A stretch of DNA of 64,000 nucleotides from positions 620,001 to 684,000 of the forward strand of contig CAVXXX010000001.1 in NCBI GenBank assembly GCA_963765935.1, read 5' to 3'. This stretch comes from JAMXLG01 sp963765935 (lineage in GTDB: Bacteria > Vulcanimicrobiota > Vulcanimicrobiia > Vulcanimicrobiales > Vulcanimicrobiaceae). The notes under the pieces are model-generated. The model made no database searches, was not told where the DNA came from, and saw nothing but the letters and a program-made list of their open reading frames with translations. The position numbers and the translations under genes were made by a program. The first letter of the stretch is position 1; each line of letters opens with the position of its first letter. Positions 8,826 through 16,387 of the stretch are shown in pieces.

Positions 8826-9440
8826 TTACGCTTGTTGACGTTGCGCGCGGCGCCGCAAGATCACCCAGAGGGCGGCCATGACGATAATGGCGCCGATCGC
8901 GACAAGAAGTCCGCCCTTATGCAGCATTGCGGTAAGTGACTCAACGTGATCGCCGGCCTCGAATCCGAGAAAGACGAGCAAGCCGCAGAATCCGAGCGAG
9001 CCGAGCGCATACCAAGCGTAAAAATGCACGAGGTTCATTTCGGCGAGGCCGGCCGGAATCGAAACGATGCCGCGGATTACCGGAATGAAGCGGCAGATAA
9101 AGATTGCAAAGCTTCCGTAACGCTCGAAGAATGCGTGAACTCGATTCAAATTCTCGTGAGTGAGATGGACGTATTTTCCGTAGTTGTCGATCAGCGGACG
9201 GCCGCCGAAGCGCCCGACGACGTAGCCGACCGTCCCACCCGCAAGTTCACCGATCACGGTGACAACGATCGTAAGCCAGATGTTCGCTAAATGTCCGGTC
9301 GCTGTCAGCGCGCCGCTGAGCGGCAGCACGACTTCGCTACCGATCGGCGCACCGATGTTGCCGAGCGCCATAACAATGAAGAGCCCGCCGTATCCGTAGT
9401 GGTCGACGAGCGAAATGATAATGTCTTGCAGGTGGCCCAA
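8826..9440 (-). CDS. DedA family membrane protein (VTT domain)
   Basis: This 204-residue polytopic inner-membrane protein carries the DedA/VTT hallmarks: GNIGAPIGSEVVLPLSGAL near residue 27-45, FFERYG, and the basic-proline motif CRFIPVIRGIVSIPAG around residue 115-130. Five or six hydrophobic segments are visible and the tail is basic (RRRAQRQQA). DedA proteins are linked to membrane homeostasis; some (UptA, PopT) recycle undecaprenyl phosphate, and others affect proton-motive force. It follows the ClpN-domain gene by three bases, so the two are probably cotranscribed. The specific lipid substrate cannot be read from sequence. Confidence 0.88.
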   Translation of the reverse strand: MGHLQDIIISLVDHYGYGGLFIVMALGNIGAPIGSEVVLPLSGALTATGHLANIWLTIVVTVIGELAGGTVGYVVGRFGGRPLIDNYGKYVHLTHENLNRVHAFFERYGSFAIFICRFIPVIRGIVSIPAGLAEMNLVHFYAWYALGSLGFCGLLVFLGFEAGDHVESLTAMLHKGGLLVAIGAIIVMAALWVILRRRAQRQQA

Positions 9441-9443
9441 CGG

Positions 9444-9842
9444 TTACTCCGCGGGCGCAGCCGACTGTGCGGCACGCCTCAATAATTCAGCGGCGAGGCT
9501 TCCACCCTCCGCGCGCAGCGCGACGAGCAGATCCGCCGGTTCCACGGGCCGCTCCCCCGCGTGCTCTTCGGCGAGTGCGACAATTTTGCGAACGCGCGGC
9601 GTAACGAGGATCCCTTCCCACAACCGGTCTTCTGCTGCGCCGAGCACACGCCGCACTTCAGCATGCAACTCGCGAACATCGATTCCGGAGGCTTTGAAGT
9701 CTTGGAGAATTTGCGGGTCGCGTTCTTCGAGCAGCGCAACCATCAGGTGCTCGGCACCGACGTAGTACTGATTGTGGTTACGGCACTCTTGCTCGGCTGC
9801 GCGCAGAACGCGTCTTGAGGCCGGACTAAATCTTGCGAACAC
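9444..9842 (-). CDS. Clp N-terminal (ClpN repeat) domain protein
   Basis: This 132-residue protein consists almost entirely of the two ClpN helical repeats found at the N-terminus of ClpA/ClpC ('SRRVLRAAEQECRNHNQYYVGAEHLMVALLEE' and 'TPRVRKIVALAEEHAGERPVEPADLLVALRAEG'). No AAA+ module follows. Stand-alone proteins of this type may modulate substrate delivery to ClpC; that is an inference from family knowledge. The second repeat is somewhat degenerate and the tail is Ala-rich. It is the first gene of a two-gene unit with dedA and lies just downstream of tRNA-Pro on the same strand. Confidence 0.8.
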   Translation of the reverse strand: MFARFSPASRRVLRAAEQECRNHNQYYVGAEHLMVALLEERDPQILQDFKASGIDVRELHAEVRRVLGAAEDRLWEGILVTPRVRKIVALAEEHAGERPVEPADLLVALRAEGGSLAAELLRRAAQSAAPAE

Positions 9843-9924
9843 GATCCCTTAACAATCAGATGGGGCTCGCGACGGGTCTCCATCGCAAGCCCCAGGGGTT
9901 CGGCAAGCAAACCCTGTTCAACTA

Positions 9925-9998
<74 letters not shown>

Positions 9999-10025
9999 AC
10001 AAAACTCCCGTTAATTCTTATCTTT

Positions 10026-10070
10026 GGGGGCTCCTCCTGCACTTGTGCGACGAAACTCACAGGGGAGCCC
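10026..10070 (+). promoter_or_regulatory. Hairpin in the trkA leader
   Basis: GGGCTCC (10028-10034) pairs with GGAGCCC (10064-10070), enclosing a smaller GCAC-TT-GTGC stem. It lies 30 bases before the first trkA start. It may be a regulatory leader; I could not match it to the c-di-AMP (ydaO) riboswitch that often controls K+ genes. Confidence 0.35.
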
Positions 10071-10101
10071 GAGGGTGAGCAAAGAACGCTACTCCTCGCT
10101 C

Positions 10102-10773
10102 ATGAGATACCTTATCGTCGGGTGCGGACGCGTCGGCTCGGCGCTCGCCAAATTACTCGACGCGGACGGTCACGAAGTGATCGTCGTTGACGAAAGCCCG
10201 GCTGCATTTAAGCGCTTGGGCGCAAAATTCAGAGGTCACGTGGTTGTCGGCACCGGCATCGATTATGACGTTCTCAAACGCGCCGGCATTCAAAGCGCCG
10301 ACGGCTTTGTTGCAGTCACCGATGGCGACAATCGCAACATCATGGCGTCATTGATCGCGCAGCGCATGTTCAAGATTCCGCGCGTCGTCTGTCGCATCTA
10401 CGATCCGCCGCGCGGGCAGATGTACCGCGAGCTCGGCGTGCAAACCGTGGTTCCGACGACCGTCGGCGCAAAGCTGATCCGCGACACGCTCATGGAAGCT
10501 CCGTGGGATCCGATGCACTCATTCGATTTCGGAAAGCTGACGTCGCTCTCGGCGATGATTGACGGGACGAACGCCGGCAAGCGCGTCGGCGATCTCGAGC
10601 GCGAAGGCCTCGTGCGAATCGGCGCAATCCGCCGCGGAACGTCCGTTATCGTCGCCTGCAACAACACGGTGCTTCAGGAGGGCGACGAGATCAATGCGAT
10701 CGTCGCACCGGAAGCAATCAGCGAATTCGCAAAGTCCTTCCACGGCGCATCGCCACAGGCAAAGACAGCATAA
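10102..10773 (+). CDS. trkA: TrkA/KtrA-type potassium uptake regulatory subunit (RCK), first copy
   Basis: This 223-residue cytoplasmic RCK protein gates a Trk/Ktr potassium channel by binding nucleotides. The Rossmann NAD(H)/ATP-binding half starts with YLIVGCGRVGSALAKLL and an acidic strand end (VIVVDESP). The TrkA-C domain follows from about residue 140 ('GKRVGDLEREGLVRIGAIRRG'). The frame is open upstream, but the ATG at 10102 puts the glycine-rich loop at the normal distance from the N-terminus. It is followed after eight bases by a second, related copy. No TrkH/KtrB membrane partner lies in the window. Confidence 0.9.
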   Translation: MRYLIVGCGRVGSALAKLLDADGHEVIVVDESPAAFKRLGAKFRGHVVVGTGIDYDVLKRAGIQSADGFVAVTDGDNRNIMASLIAQRMFKIPRVVCRIYDPPRGQMYRELGVQTVVPTTVGAKLIRDTLMEAPWDPMHSFDFGKLTSLSAMIDGTNAGKRVGDLEREGLVRIGAIRRGTSVIVACNNTVLQEGDEINAIVAPEAISEFAKSFHGASPQAKTA

Positions 10774-10781
10774 CTTCAAAG

Positions 10782-11477
10782 ATGTTCATAATTATCGTCG
10801 GCGGCGGAAAAGTGGGTTCGTACTTGACCCGCGCACTGCTCAATCAAAATCACGAAGTGGTCGTCGTTGACAAGAACGACAAGAAGGCGCGGGCGCTCGA
10901 CAACTTGATCGATCGTCAGGTGACGATGGTCGGCGACGGGTGTGACCCAACCGTCCTCGAAGCTGCGGGCGTTGCACGCGCCGATGTCGTCGTCGCCGAC
11001 ACAGGCGACGACGAAGATAACTTGGTCGTCGTACTGCTGACGAAGAAAAAATCGAAAGCGCGCTGCATTGCGCGCGTAAACAATCCCCGCAACAAGCAGA
11101 TCTTCGATTCGCTCGATCCCGATGATCCGGTGACGGTCATTTCCTCCACGGAAATCATCCTCGACGTGCTTAACGAACACGTCAACGCCGCAAGCTACTC
11201 TGCAGCGCTCGAAACGATGCATCTCTTCGGGCGCGGCAACTTGAGCCTCGTTCGCGTCAGCGTTCCGGAAGGCTCACCGGCCGCCGGACGCACGATTTCG
11301 GAAATCGCCATCCCGCGCAACAGCGTTCTCGTTGCAATCGAACGCGAGAATATGGAAGACATGCTGATTCCGACGGGCGACACGCAGCTGCAGCCCGGAG
11401 ATCGCATCGTCGCGGTCGTGAAGAACGGCGCGGGGGAGAAGCTGCATGCGATCTTCGCGGACGGAAAACGCCGATAG
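10782..11477 (+). CDS. trkA: TrkA/KtrA-type potassium uptake regulatory subunit (RCK), second copy
   Basis: A second single-RCK protein of 231 residues. It has the Rossmann start MFIIIVGGGKVGSYLTRALL, the acidic residue of VVVVDKND, and a C-terminal TrkA-C domain ('GRTISEIAIPRNSVLVAIERE'). It is clearly paralogous to the preceding gene but diverged, which suggests a heteromeric or channel-specific pair, like KtrA/KtrC or the fused double RCK of proteobacterial TrkA. A lysine-rich stretch (TKKKSKARC) is unusual. It converges with the response-regulator gene with a six-base gap. Confidence 0.9.
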   Translation: MFIIIVGGGKVGSYLTRALLNQNHEVVVVDKNDKKARALDNLIDRQVTMVGDGCDPTVLEAAGVARADVVVADTGDDEDNLVVVLLTKKKSKARCIARVNNPRNKQIFDSLDPDDPVTVISSTEIILDVLNEHVNAASYSAALETMHLFGRGNLSLVRVSVPEGSPAAGRTISEIAIPRNSVLVAIERENMEDMLIPTGDTQLQPGDRIVAVVKNGAGEKLHAIFADGKRR

Positions 11478-11483
11478 AACGCG

Positions 11484-12122
11484 CTAAATAAACCCCTTGC
11501 GGAGCGCAACCACGGCGGCTTGCGTGCGGTCTGCAGCGGAGAGCTTCTCGAGAATTTCGCGGATGTGGCCTTTGACCGTGCCGAGCCCAATCGAGAGCTG
11601 CGTAGCTATTTCCGTGTTCGCTTTGCCTTCGGCGATTAATCGAAGCACGTCCACTTCGCGCGGCGTTAACGGCGAGTCGCCTTTCGGTATGACTGCGGGG
11701 TGCGAGAAGCGGCCGAGTACAACGTGCGCGATGCGCGGATCGAAGTACGCGCCGCCTTCGCCGGCGATGCGAACGGCGTCGACCAATGTTTGCGTCGGCG
11801 AGGACTTCAAAGAATAGGCGTCGGCACCGGCCGCGAGGGCGGCAAGCACTTCTTCTTCCACGTCGATCATCGTCATGATGACGACCCGCGTATCCGGAAA
11901 ATCTTTGCGCACGCGCTGCGTCAGCGCGATGCCGTCTTCACCCGGTAATCCAAGGTCGATGATGGCTACGTCGGGGTGCGATGCCGCGATCGTTTGATAG
12001 CCTGATGGGCCGTCTGCCGCTTCGCCGACGACGTCAAACGCGCTCGAGAGCAACGTCTTCATGCCCGCCCGCGTCAGCGCGTGATCTTCGATGACGACGA
12101 CGCGGACGCGACGATCGTTCAT
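11484..12122 (-). CDS. NarL/LuxR-type response regulator
   Basis: This 212-residue two-component regulator has a receiver domain with acidic pocket E12/D13, phospho-acceptor D56 (VAIIDLGLPGEDG) and conserved Thr/Lys positions (MTMIDVEEEV; SLKSS). A LuxR-type helix-turn-helix fills residues 148-205 ('LTPREVDVLRLIAEGKANTEIA', 'GTVKGHIREIL'). Its start overlaps the histidine-kinase stop by four bases, so the two are translationally coupled and almost certainly a cognate pair. Kdp operons are usually controlled by an OmpR-type regulator (KdpE). None is present here, so this NarL-type protein may take that role (inference). Confidence 0.9.
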   Translation of the reverse strand: MNDRRVRVVVIEDHALTRAGMKTLLSSAFDVVGEAADGPSGYQTIAASHPDVAIIDLGLPGEDGIALTQRVRKDFPDTRVVIMTMIDVEEEVLAALAAGADAYSLKSSPTQTLVDAVRIAGEGGAYFDPRIAHVVLGRFSHPAVIPKGDSPLTPREVDVLRLIAEGKANTEIATQLSIGLGTVKGHIREILEKLSAADRTQAAVVALRKGFI

Positions 12123-13654
12123 GTCGCGCTCGACAATGGAAGAGCAAGGACAAAGCGGCTGCCGCGAGGCTCACGCGGTTCATATCGAACCGTTCCGCCG
12201 TATTTCTCCGCGATGCGCCGCACGATGTAGAGGCCTAGACCCGTTCCTCCACCCGCGCGAACGCCGGCGAAGCGTTGAAACAATTGCGCACGCCGCTCCG
12301 GCGGAACCCCGTAGCCGTCGTCGCTGACCTCGATCGAAAGCATACCGTTACGATGCACGGCAACGCTCACCGATCCTCCGGCCGGTGTTGCTTCGATTGC
12401 GTTGACCACCAGGTTCACGACAGCGCGGCGGATCTCGTCAGCGTCGGCTGTCAAGTGCGTGTCTGCCTTTTCATGATCTAACTGAAGCCCGACACCTTGC
12501 TGTATCGCAATCCCATGCATCTCGTCCACGACACGTTGCAGTACTTGGTCTACCGAAAACGGCATGAATGTACGGGAATCCTCACCCGACTCATACCGCG
12601 CGACAAGCAACAACGTTTCCAGTTGCCGCCGAAGATCTTCGTTGGACGCAATACTCGTCTTTAGCACGTCGCGATAGCGCTCGGGAAGATCGCCATACGC
12701 GCCGGTCAGTGCCTGCGCCATCGTCACGTCGGCTGCCGCGAGCGGCGTGCGAAGATCGTGCGCAAGCGCGTAGACGAGATCGCGAATGACGTCGCTGCGC
12801 TGTTGCAATTCATCTTTCTGTCGCGCGATCTCATCGTTCTGGGCCGCAAGACGAACGAAGAGCCGCGCCTGCTGCAAAGCGACCGCAAGATTGTCGACAA
12901 AAGCTTGCACCGCAATGCGCTCTTCCGCGGACGGTGCGCGTTCGTGCCATGAAAGCAGCAGCGACGTTTCTCCCGATTCGGTATCCAATGTCGCGATCAG
13001 CGCGTTTGCGCCCAAGAGCCGTCCCAATGGGTCGCCGAAATCAACGGCGATCACCCGCTTCGCCTCCCGCGCGCGCTCGATGAGCGAGGCCTCCTGCGGC
13101 GTCAACGGCCGCCGTTCGATGCGCACGTCGGCGTCGTTCGTTCGCAACTCATAGCGATCGGCGAGATCGAACGAACTTTGCCGGACCGCAATCGCTGCGA
13201 CGTCCGCGCCGGTCAGCTTCAAAGCTTCGCGAACCGCCGAACGCAGCACGAGCTCCATGTTGAGTGTCGCGCGAACGTGCTCCATCGCGTGGCGTAGCGC
13301 GCGTTCTCGCGCGACCAGACGCTCGCGTTCCTCGCTCTCACCGGCTCGGCGCGCATTCTCCTGCGTGCGAATCGTCAGCGCGCCGACAAGCAGAAATGAC
13401 GCCGCCGAAAGAATGCGATCGCCGACGGCGATCGTGTCCCAGTGATGGCCCGCCTGGACACCGTTGACGTATCCGGCAATTACGTTTGCCAGTTCCGCTA
13501 GAATGGTGAGGCGAACGGTCAGTTGTGGGCGCAGCGCAAGCGAGGACAGCGCAATCGGCCCGTTCAGAAGGATCGCCGCCACGAACAACTGCGGCGTGAG
13601 CAAGTCGATGACCCACGCGATTACCAAGAGACCGTAGCAGAGGGCTGCTATCAC
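12119..13654 (-). CDS. Membrane histidine kinase (4 TM - GAF - HisKA - HATPase), KdpD-like C-terminal half
   Basis: From the GTG at 13654 the product is 511 residues. Four hydrophobic helices lie in the first 95 residues. A helical linker follows, then a GAF domain (about 127-265), a dimerisation/phospho-acceptor helix with H299 (ALAHDLRTPLAA), and an ATPase domain with N box (VVNLVVNAIEATPAGG), G1 (SDDGYGVPP) and G2 (GGTGLGLYIVRRIAE). This order (TM bundle, GAF, kinase) matches the C-terminal half of canonical KdpD. The sensor half lies on a divergent gene 20 bases away. The open frame extends upstream, but that extension is Arg-rich, overlaps kdpD in antisense and is not used here. Confidence 0.85.
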   Translation of the reverse strand: MIAALCYGLLVIAWVIDLLTPQLFVAAILLNGPIALSSLALRPQLTVRLTILAELANVIAGYVNGVQAGHHWDTIAVGDRILSAASFLLVGALTIRTQENARRAGESEERERLVARERALRHAMEHVRATLNMELVLRSAVREALKLTGADVAAIAVRQSSFDLADRYELRTNDADVRIERRPLTPQEASLIERAREAKRVIAVDFGDPLGRLLGANALIATLDTESGETSLLLSWHERAPSAEERIAVQAFVDNLAVALQQARLFVRLAAQNDEIARQKDELQQRSDVIRDLVYALAHDLRTPLAAADVTMAQALTGAYGDLPERYRDVLKTSIASNEDLRRQLETLLLVARYESGEDSRTFMPFSVDQVLQRVVDEMHGIAIQQGVGLQLDHEKADTHLTADADEIRRAVVNLVVNAIEATPAGGSVSVAVHRNGMLSIEVSDDGYGVPPERRAQLFQRFAGVRAGGGTGLGLYIVRRIAEKYGGTVRYEPREPRGSRFVLALPLSSAT

Positions 13655-13674
13655 CGGAGCGAAGCTTAGCCGCG

Positions 13675-15804
13675 ATGGAACGCTCCACCCCCGAGCAACT
13701 GCTTCGCGAATACGGCGAGCACGCGCGACTTGTCGTCTATATCGCGGCAGCCCCGGGCGCCGGTAAGACGCGCCGCCTGCTTTCGGATGCGCGGCGCTTC
13801 CAGATCGCCGGGAAGCGCGTCGTGCTCGGATGGATCGAGACAAAAGGACGTCCCGACCTAGAACGACTCACGGAAGGCCTTCCAAGGATTTCACCGCGCC
13901 GAGTCGCGGTCAGCTCGCAAGAATATGAGGACTTCGACCTCGACGCCGCCATCGCCGCGAAGCCGGACGTCATCGTTCTCGACGAACTGGCGCACGACAA
14001 TCTCGGCGACGCGCGCAATAGTAAACGGTGGCAAGATGCGCTCGCGCTGCGCGACGCGGGCATCTCGGTACTCGGTGCATTCAATATCGCGAATCTTGAG
14101 ACGGTATCTTCAACGGCAGAAGCCTTACTCGGGCATCCCATTCGAACAATCGTTCCGTTCTCGTTCCTGAAGGAAGCCGACGAGGTTGTCGCAATCGATG
14201 CGTCGCCGGAACTCCTGTTGCAGCGCCTCGCCGCCGGCAAAATCGTACCCACTGATGACATCGCGCGGGCGGAGTACGGAGCGTTCAAGGAATCGACGCT
14301 CACGATGCTGCGCGAACTGCTGCTTCGAACGATCGACGCTCTCACGATTCCGAGTGTCTCGCCGGCGAGCGCGTCGACCGCGCTCGCAATCGTTCCCAGC
14401 GCCGTCGACGCGCACATGTTTCTCGAACGCAGCGCACCTCTGGCCGCCGCGTTCGATCTCTCGCTCGAGATTCTCCCGTCGCCGAATTCCGACCGGGCGC
14501 AAGTCGAACGCGAAGCGCGCGAACATAACGCCGACGTCCTGCCGGCCCAAGATCCACAGCAAATCGATTTCGGGAATGTGCGGGCATCAATGGTTGCCGT
14601 TGGCAACGGAAAGCTCGCTTTCAAGCTCGTCAACGGGAAGGTCGAGCGCGATATCGCGATCATCGATGCTTCGCAAACGTTTATGGGAGAAACGGCGTTT
14701 ACGACGCCGCTCTCCGGAACGCTCGGCGATCGCATGCGTGTTGGCTACGGAAAGCTGACGGTCTATCTCGGTGCCGCCGCCGGAGCGGGAAAGACGTACG
14801 CGATGTTAGACCGCGGGCAGCAACTGCTCGCCGACGGCGTGGACGTCGTGATCGGATTCGTCGAGACGCATGGACGCGCGGAAACCGAAGCAATGATCGA
14901 CGGCATCCCGATCGTTCCACGCAAGGTCGTTGCGGGTGCCGATGGCATGACGTATACCGAGATGGATCGCGAAGCGGTCCTCGCGCGAAAGCCGGCCGTC
15001 GTGCTCGTCGATGAGTTGGCGCATACGAACGCGCCGGGATCGCTCGCACCAAAGCGCTTTCTCGACGTTCTCGCGTTCCTACGGGCAGGCATATCCGTCC
15101 TAACGACGCTAAATGTCCAGCATCTGGAAGCGCTCAGCGATGTCGTCTATCGCATGACCGGTACGATCGTGCGAGAGACGTTGCCTGACGGTATTCTTCC
15201 GCTGGCCGATGAAGTGATTTTGATCGACGTGTCGCCGGACGCGCTGCGCGAACGGCTCCGCGCCGGGAAGATCTATCCGAAGGCACGGATCGACGCCGCG
15301 CTCTCGAACTTCTTCCGCACGGAAAACTTGGCGTCGCTGCGCGAACTTGCGATTCGAGAGGCGTTGCGCTCCGAAATGCGCGAACGGATTGCGTCGCCGT
15401 TTGCGCGATTGCTCGTCAGCATCGTCGGACGCGAGGATGACATAATACTCGTTCGGAAGGCCGGGCGCCTCGCGGCACGCCTTGAAGTTGATTTCGCAAT
15501 CGCGCACATCGCCGAACGGCGCGATAAAGTCGACCCCGACCAAGTCGCGAAGTTCGAACGCGCAGCGCAAGCGATCGGCGCTGACTGGATCGACGAACGC
15601 GCCGACGATGCGGCGAAGCGTCTGATCGAGGTTGCCCGTTCGCGACCGGAAACCGTCGTAGCGGTCGGCGGAACCCTGCGCACGCCGAGGTGGCCCGCGC
15701 GCAATGCGTTTGCACGCCGTTTGCTCGATGCCGGAGCGCGCGAACTTCTCGTGCTAGCGCGGCCGAGCGCAAACGCTCCGTCGGCCGACGACGAAGACGC
15801 CTAG
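13675..15804 (+). CDS. Duplicated KdpD sensor protein without kinase domain
   Basis: This 709-residue soluble protein contains two consecutive KdpD N-terminal modules. Copy 1 has Walker A AAAPGAGKT (GAGKT 28-32) and LDELAHDN. Copy 2 has GAAAGAGKT (GAGKT 370-374), DELAHTNAPGS and TTLNVQHLEALSD. Each is followed by a USP-like region (about 240-355 and 575-709). There are no membrane helices, GAF or kinase domains, so signalling must go through a partner, presumably the divergent kinase. Copy 1 is more diverged ('FNIANLETVSSTA' replaces the usual 'NVQHLESLND'). Its end overlaps kdpC, on the opposite strand, by four bases. Canonical KdpD is a single about 900-residue chain. Confidence 0.87.
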   Translation: MERSTPEQLLREYGEHARLVVYIAAAPGAGKTRRLLSDARRFQIAGKRVVLGWIETKGRPDLERLTEGLPRISPRRVAVSSQEYEDFDLDAAIAAKPDVIVLDELAHDNLGDARNSKRWQDALALRDAGISVLGAFNIANLETVSSTAEALLGHPIRTIVPFSFLKEADEVVAIDASPELLLQRLAAGKIVPTDDIARAEYGAFKESTLTMLRELLLRTIDALTIPSVSPASASTALAIVPSAVDAHMFLERSAPLAAAFDLSLEILPSPNSDRAQVEREAREHNADVLPAQDPQQIDFGNVRASMVAVGNGKLAFKLVNGKVERDIAIIDASQTFMGETAFTTPLSGTLGDRMRVGYGKLTVYLGAAAGAGKTYAMLDRGQQLLADGVDVVIGFVETHGRAETEAMIDGIPIVPRKVVAGADGMTYTEMDREAVLARKPAVVLVDELAHTNAPGSLAPKRFLDVLAFLRAGISVLTTLNVQHLEALSDVVYRMTGTIVRETLPDGILPLADEVILIDVSPDALRERLRAGKIYPKARIDAALSNFFRTENLASLRELAIREALRSEMRERIASPFARLLVSIVGREDDIILVRKAGRLAARLEVDFAIAHIAERRDKVDPDQVAKFERAAQAIGADWIDERADDAAKRLIEVARSRPETVVAVGGTLRTPRWPARNAFARRLLDAGARELLVLARPSANAPSADDEDA

Positions 15805-16382
15805 CGAGTGTGTTGCGCGCCGTCGAGCGCAAGGTTCAATTGCAGAACGTTCACGCGCGGTTCGCCTAAAAAGCCGAGCGTTCGCCCTTGCGTGTTGCGC
15901 GCGATGAGGTCGTTGACCGTAGTGAGGTCCATCTTTCTCGCTTCCGCGACGCGTGGTGCTTCATAGTACGCGGCCTGCGGACTGATGTCCGGATCGATCC
16001 CGCTCCCACTTGATGTCACGAGGTCCATCGGAATCGGAACCGTTGCATGCGGATTCTCTTTCTTCAACGCTGCAATCGTCGCGCGCGTTGAATCGATCAG
16101 CTTCTTCGATGACGGACCGTAGTTCGTTCCGCCGGTCGAGGTCGGATCGTAGCCGTTCTTTCCCGCGGCCGACGGACGGCCATGAAAATACTGCGGCTTC
16201 GTCCACAACTGCCCGATAATGGACGAGCCGACGATCTTGCCGTTGACTTCGACGAGCGAACCATTAGCCTGGTGCGGGAACAGTACTTGCGCGAGCCCCG
16301 TCATCACGAACGGATAGATCAAGCCTAGGACGATCACCGAGATGATCGTCATGCGGAACGATGTGCCAAGATGTCTAATCAT
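15801..16382 (-). CDS. kdpC: KdpC, potassium-transporting ATPase C chain
   Basis: KdpC is the single-span subunit of the KdpFABC pump and helps high-affinity K+ binding. The 193-residue product has one N-terminal membrane helix (about 10-33, 'TIISVIVLGLIYPFVMTGLA'). The extracytoplasmic domain contains the family blocks 'QANGSLVEVNGKIVGSSIIGQ', YFHGRPSAA, 'TSSGSGIDPDISPQAAYYEAPRVA' and GEPRVNVLQLNLALD. It starts five bases after the kdpB stop and ends convergent with the duplicated kdpD gene. Confidence 0.96.
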   Translation of the reverse strand: MIRHLGTSFRMTIISVIVLGLIYPFVMTGLAQVLFPHQANGSLVEVNGKIVGSSIIGQLWTKPQYFHGRPSAAGKNGYDPTSTGGTNYGPSSKKLIDSTRATIAALKKENPHATVPIPMDLVTSSGSGIDPDISPQAAYYEAPRVAEARKMDLTTVNDLIARNTQGRTLGFLGEPRVNVLQLNLALDGAQHTR

Positions 16383-16387
16383 AAAAT

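Noticed and set aside
10026..10101. c-di-AMP (ydaO) riboswitch before trkA
   Set aside because: Gene context fits, but the conserved blocks were not found by eye; kept only as a generic hairpin.
13655..13843. Longer N-terminus of the histidine kinase
   Set aside because: The extension is Arg-rich, antisense to kdpD and without homology; GTG 13654 gives a normal first helix.
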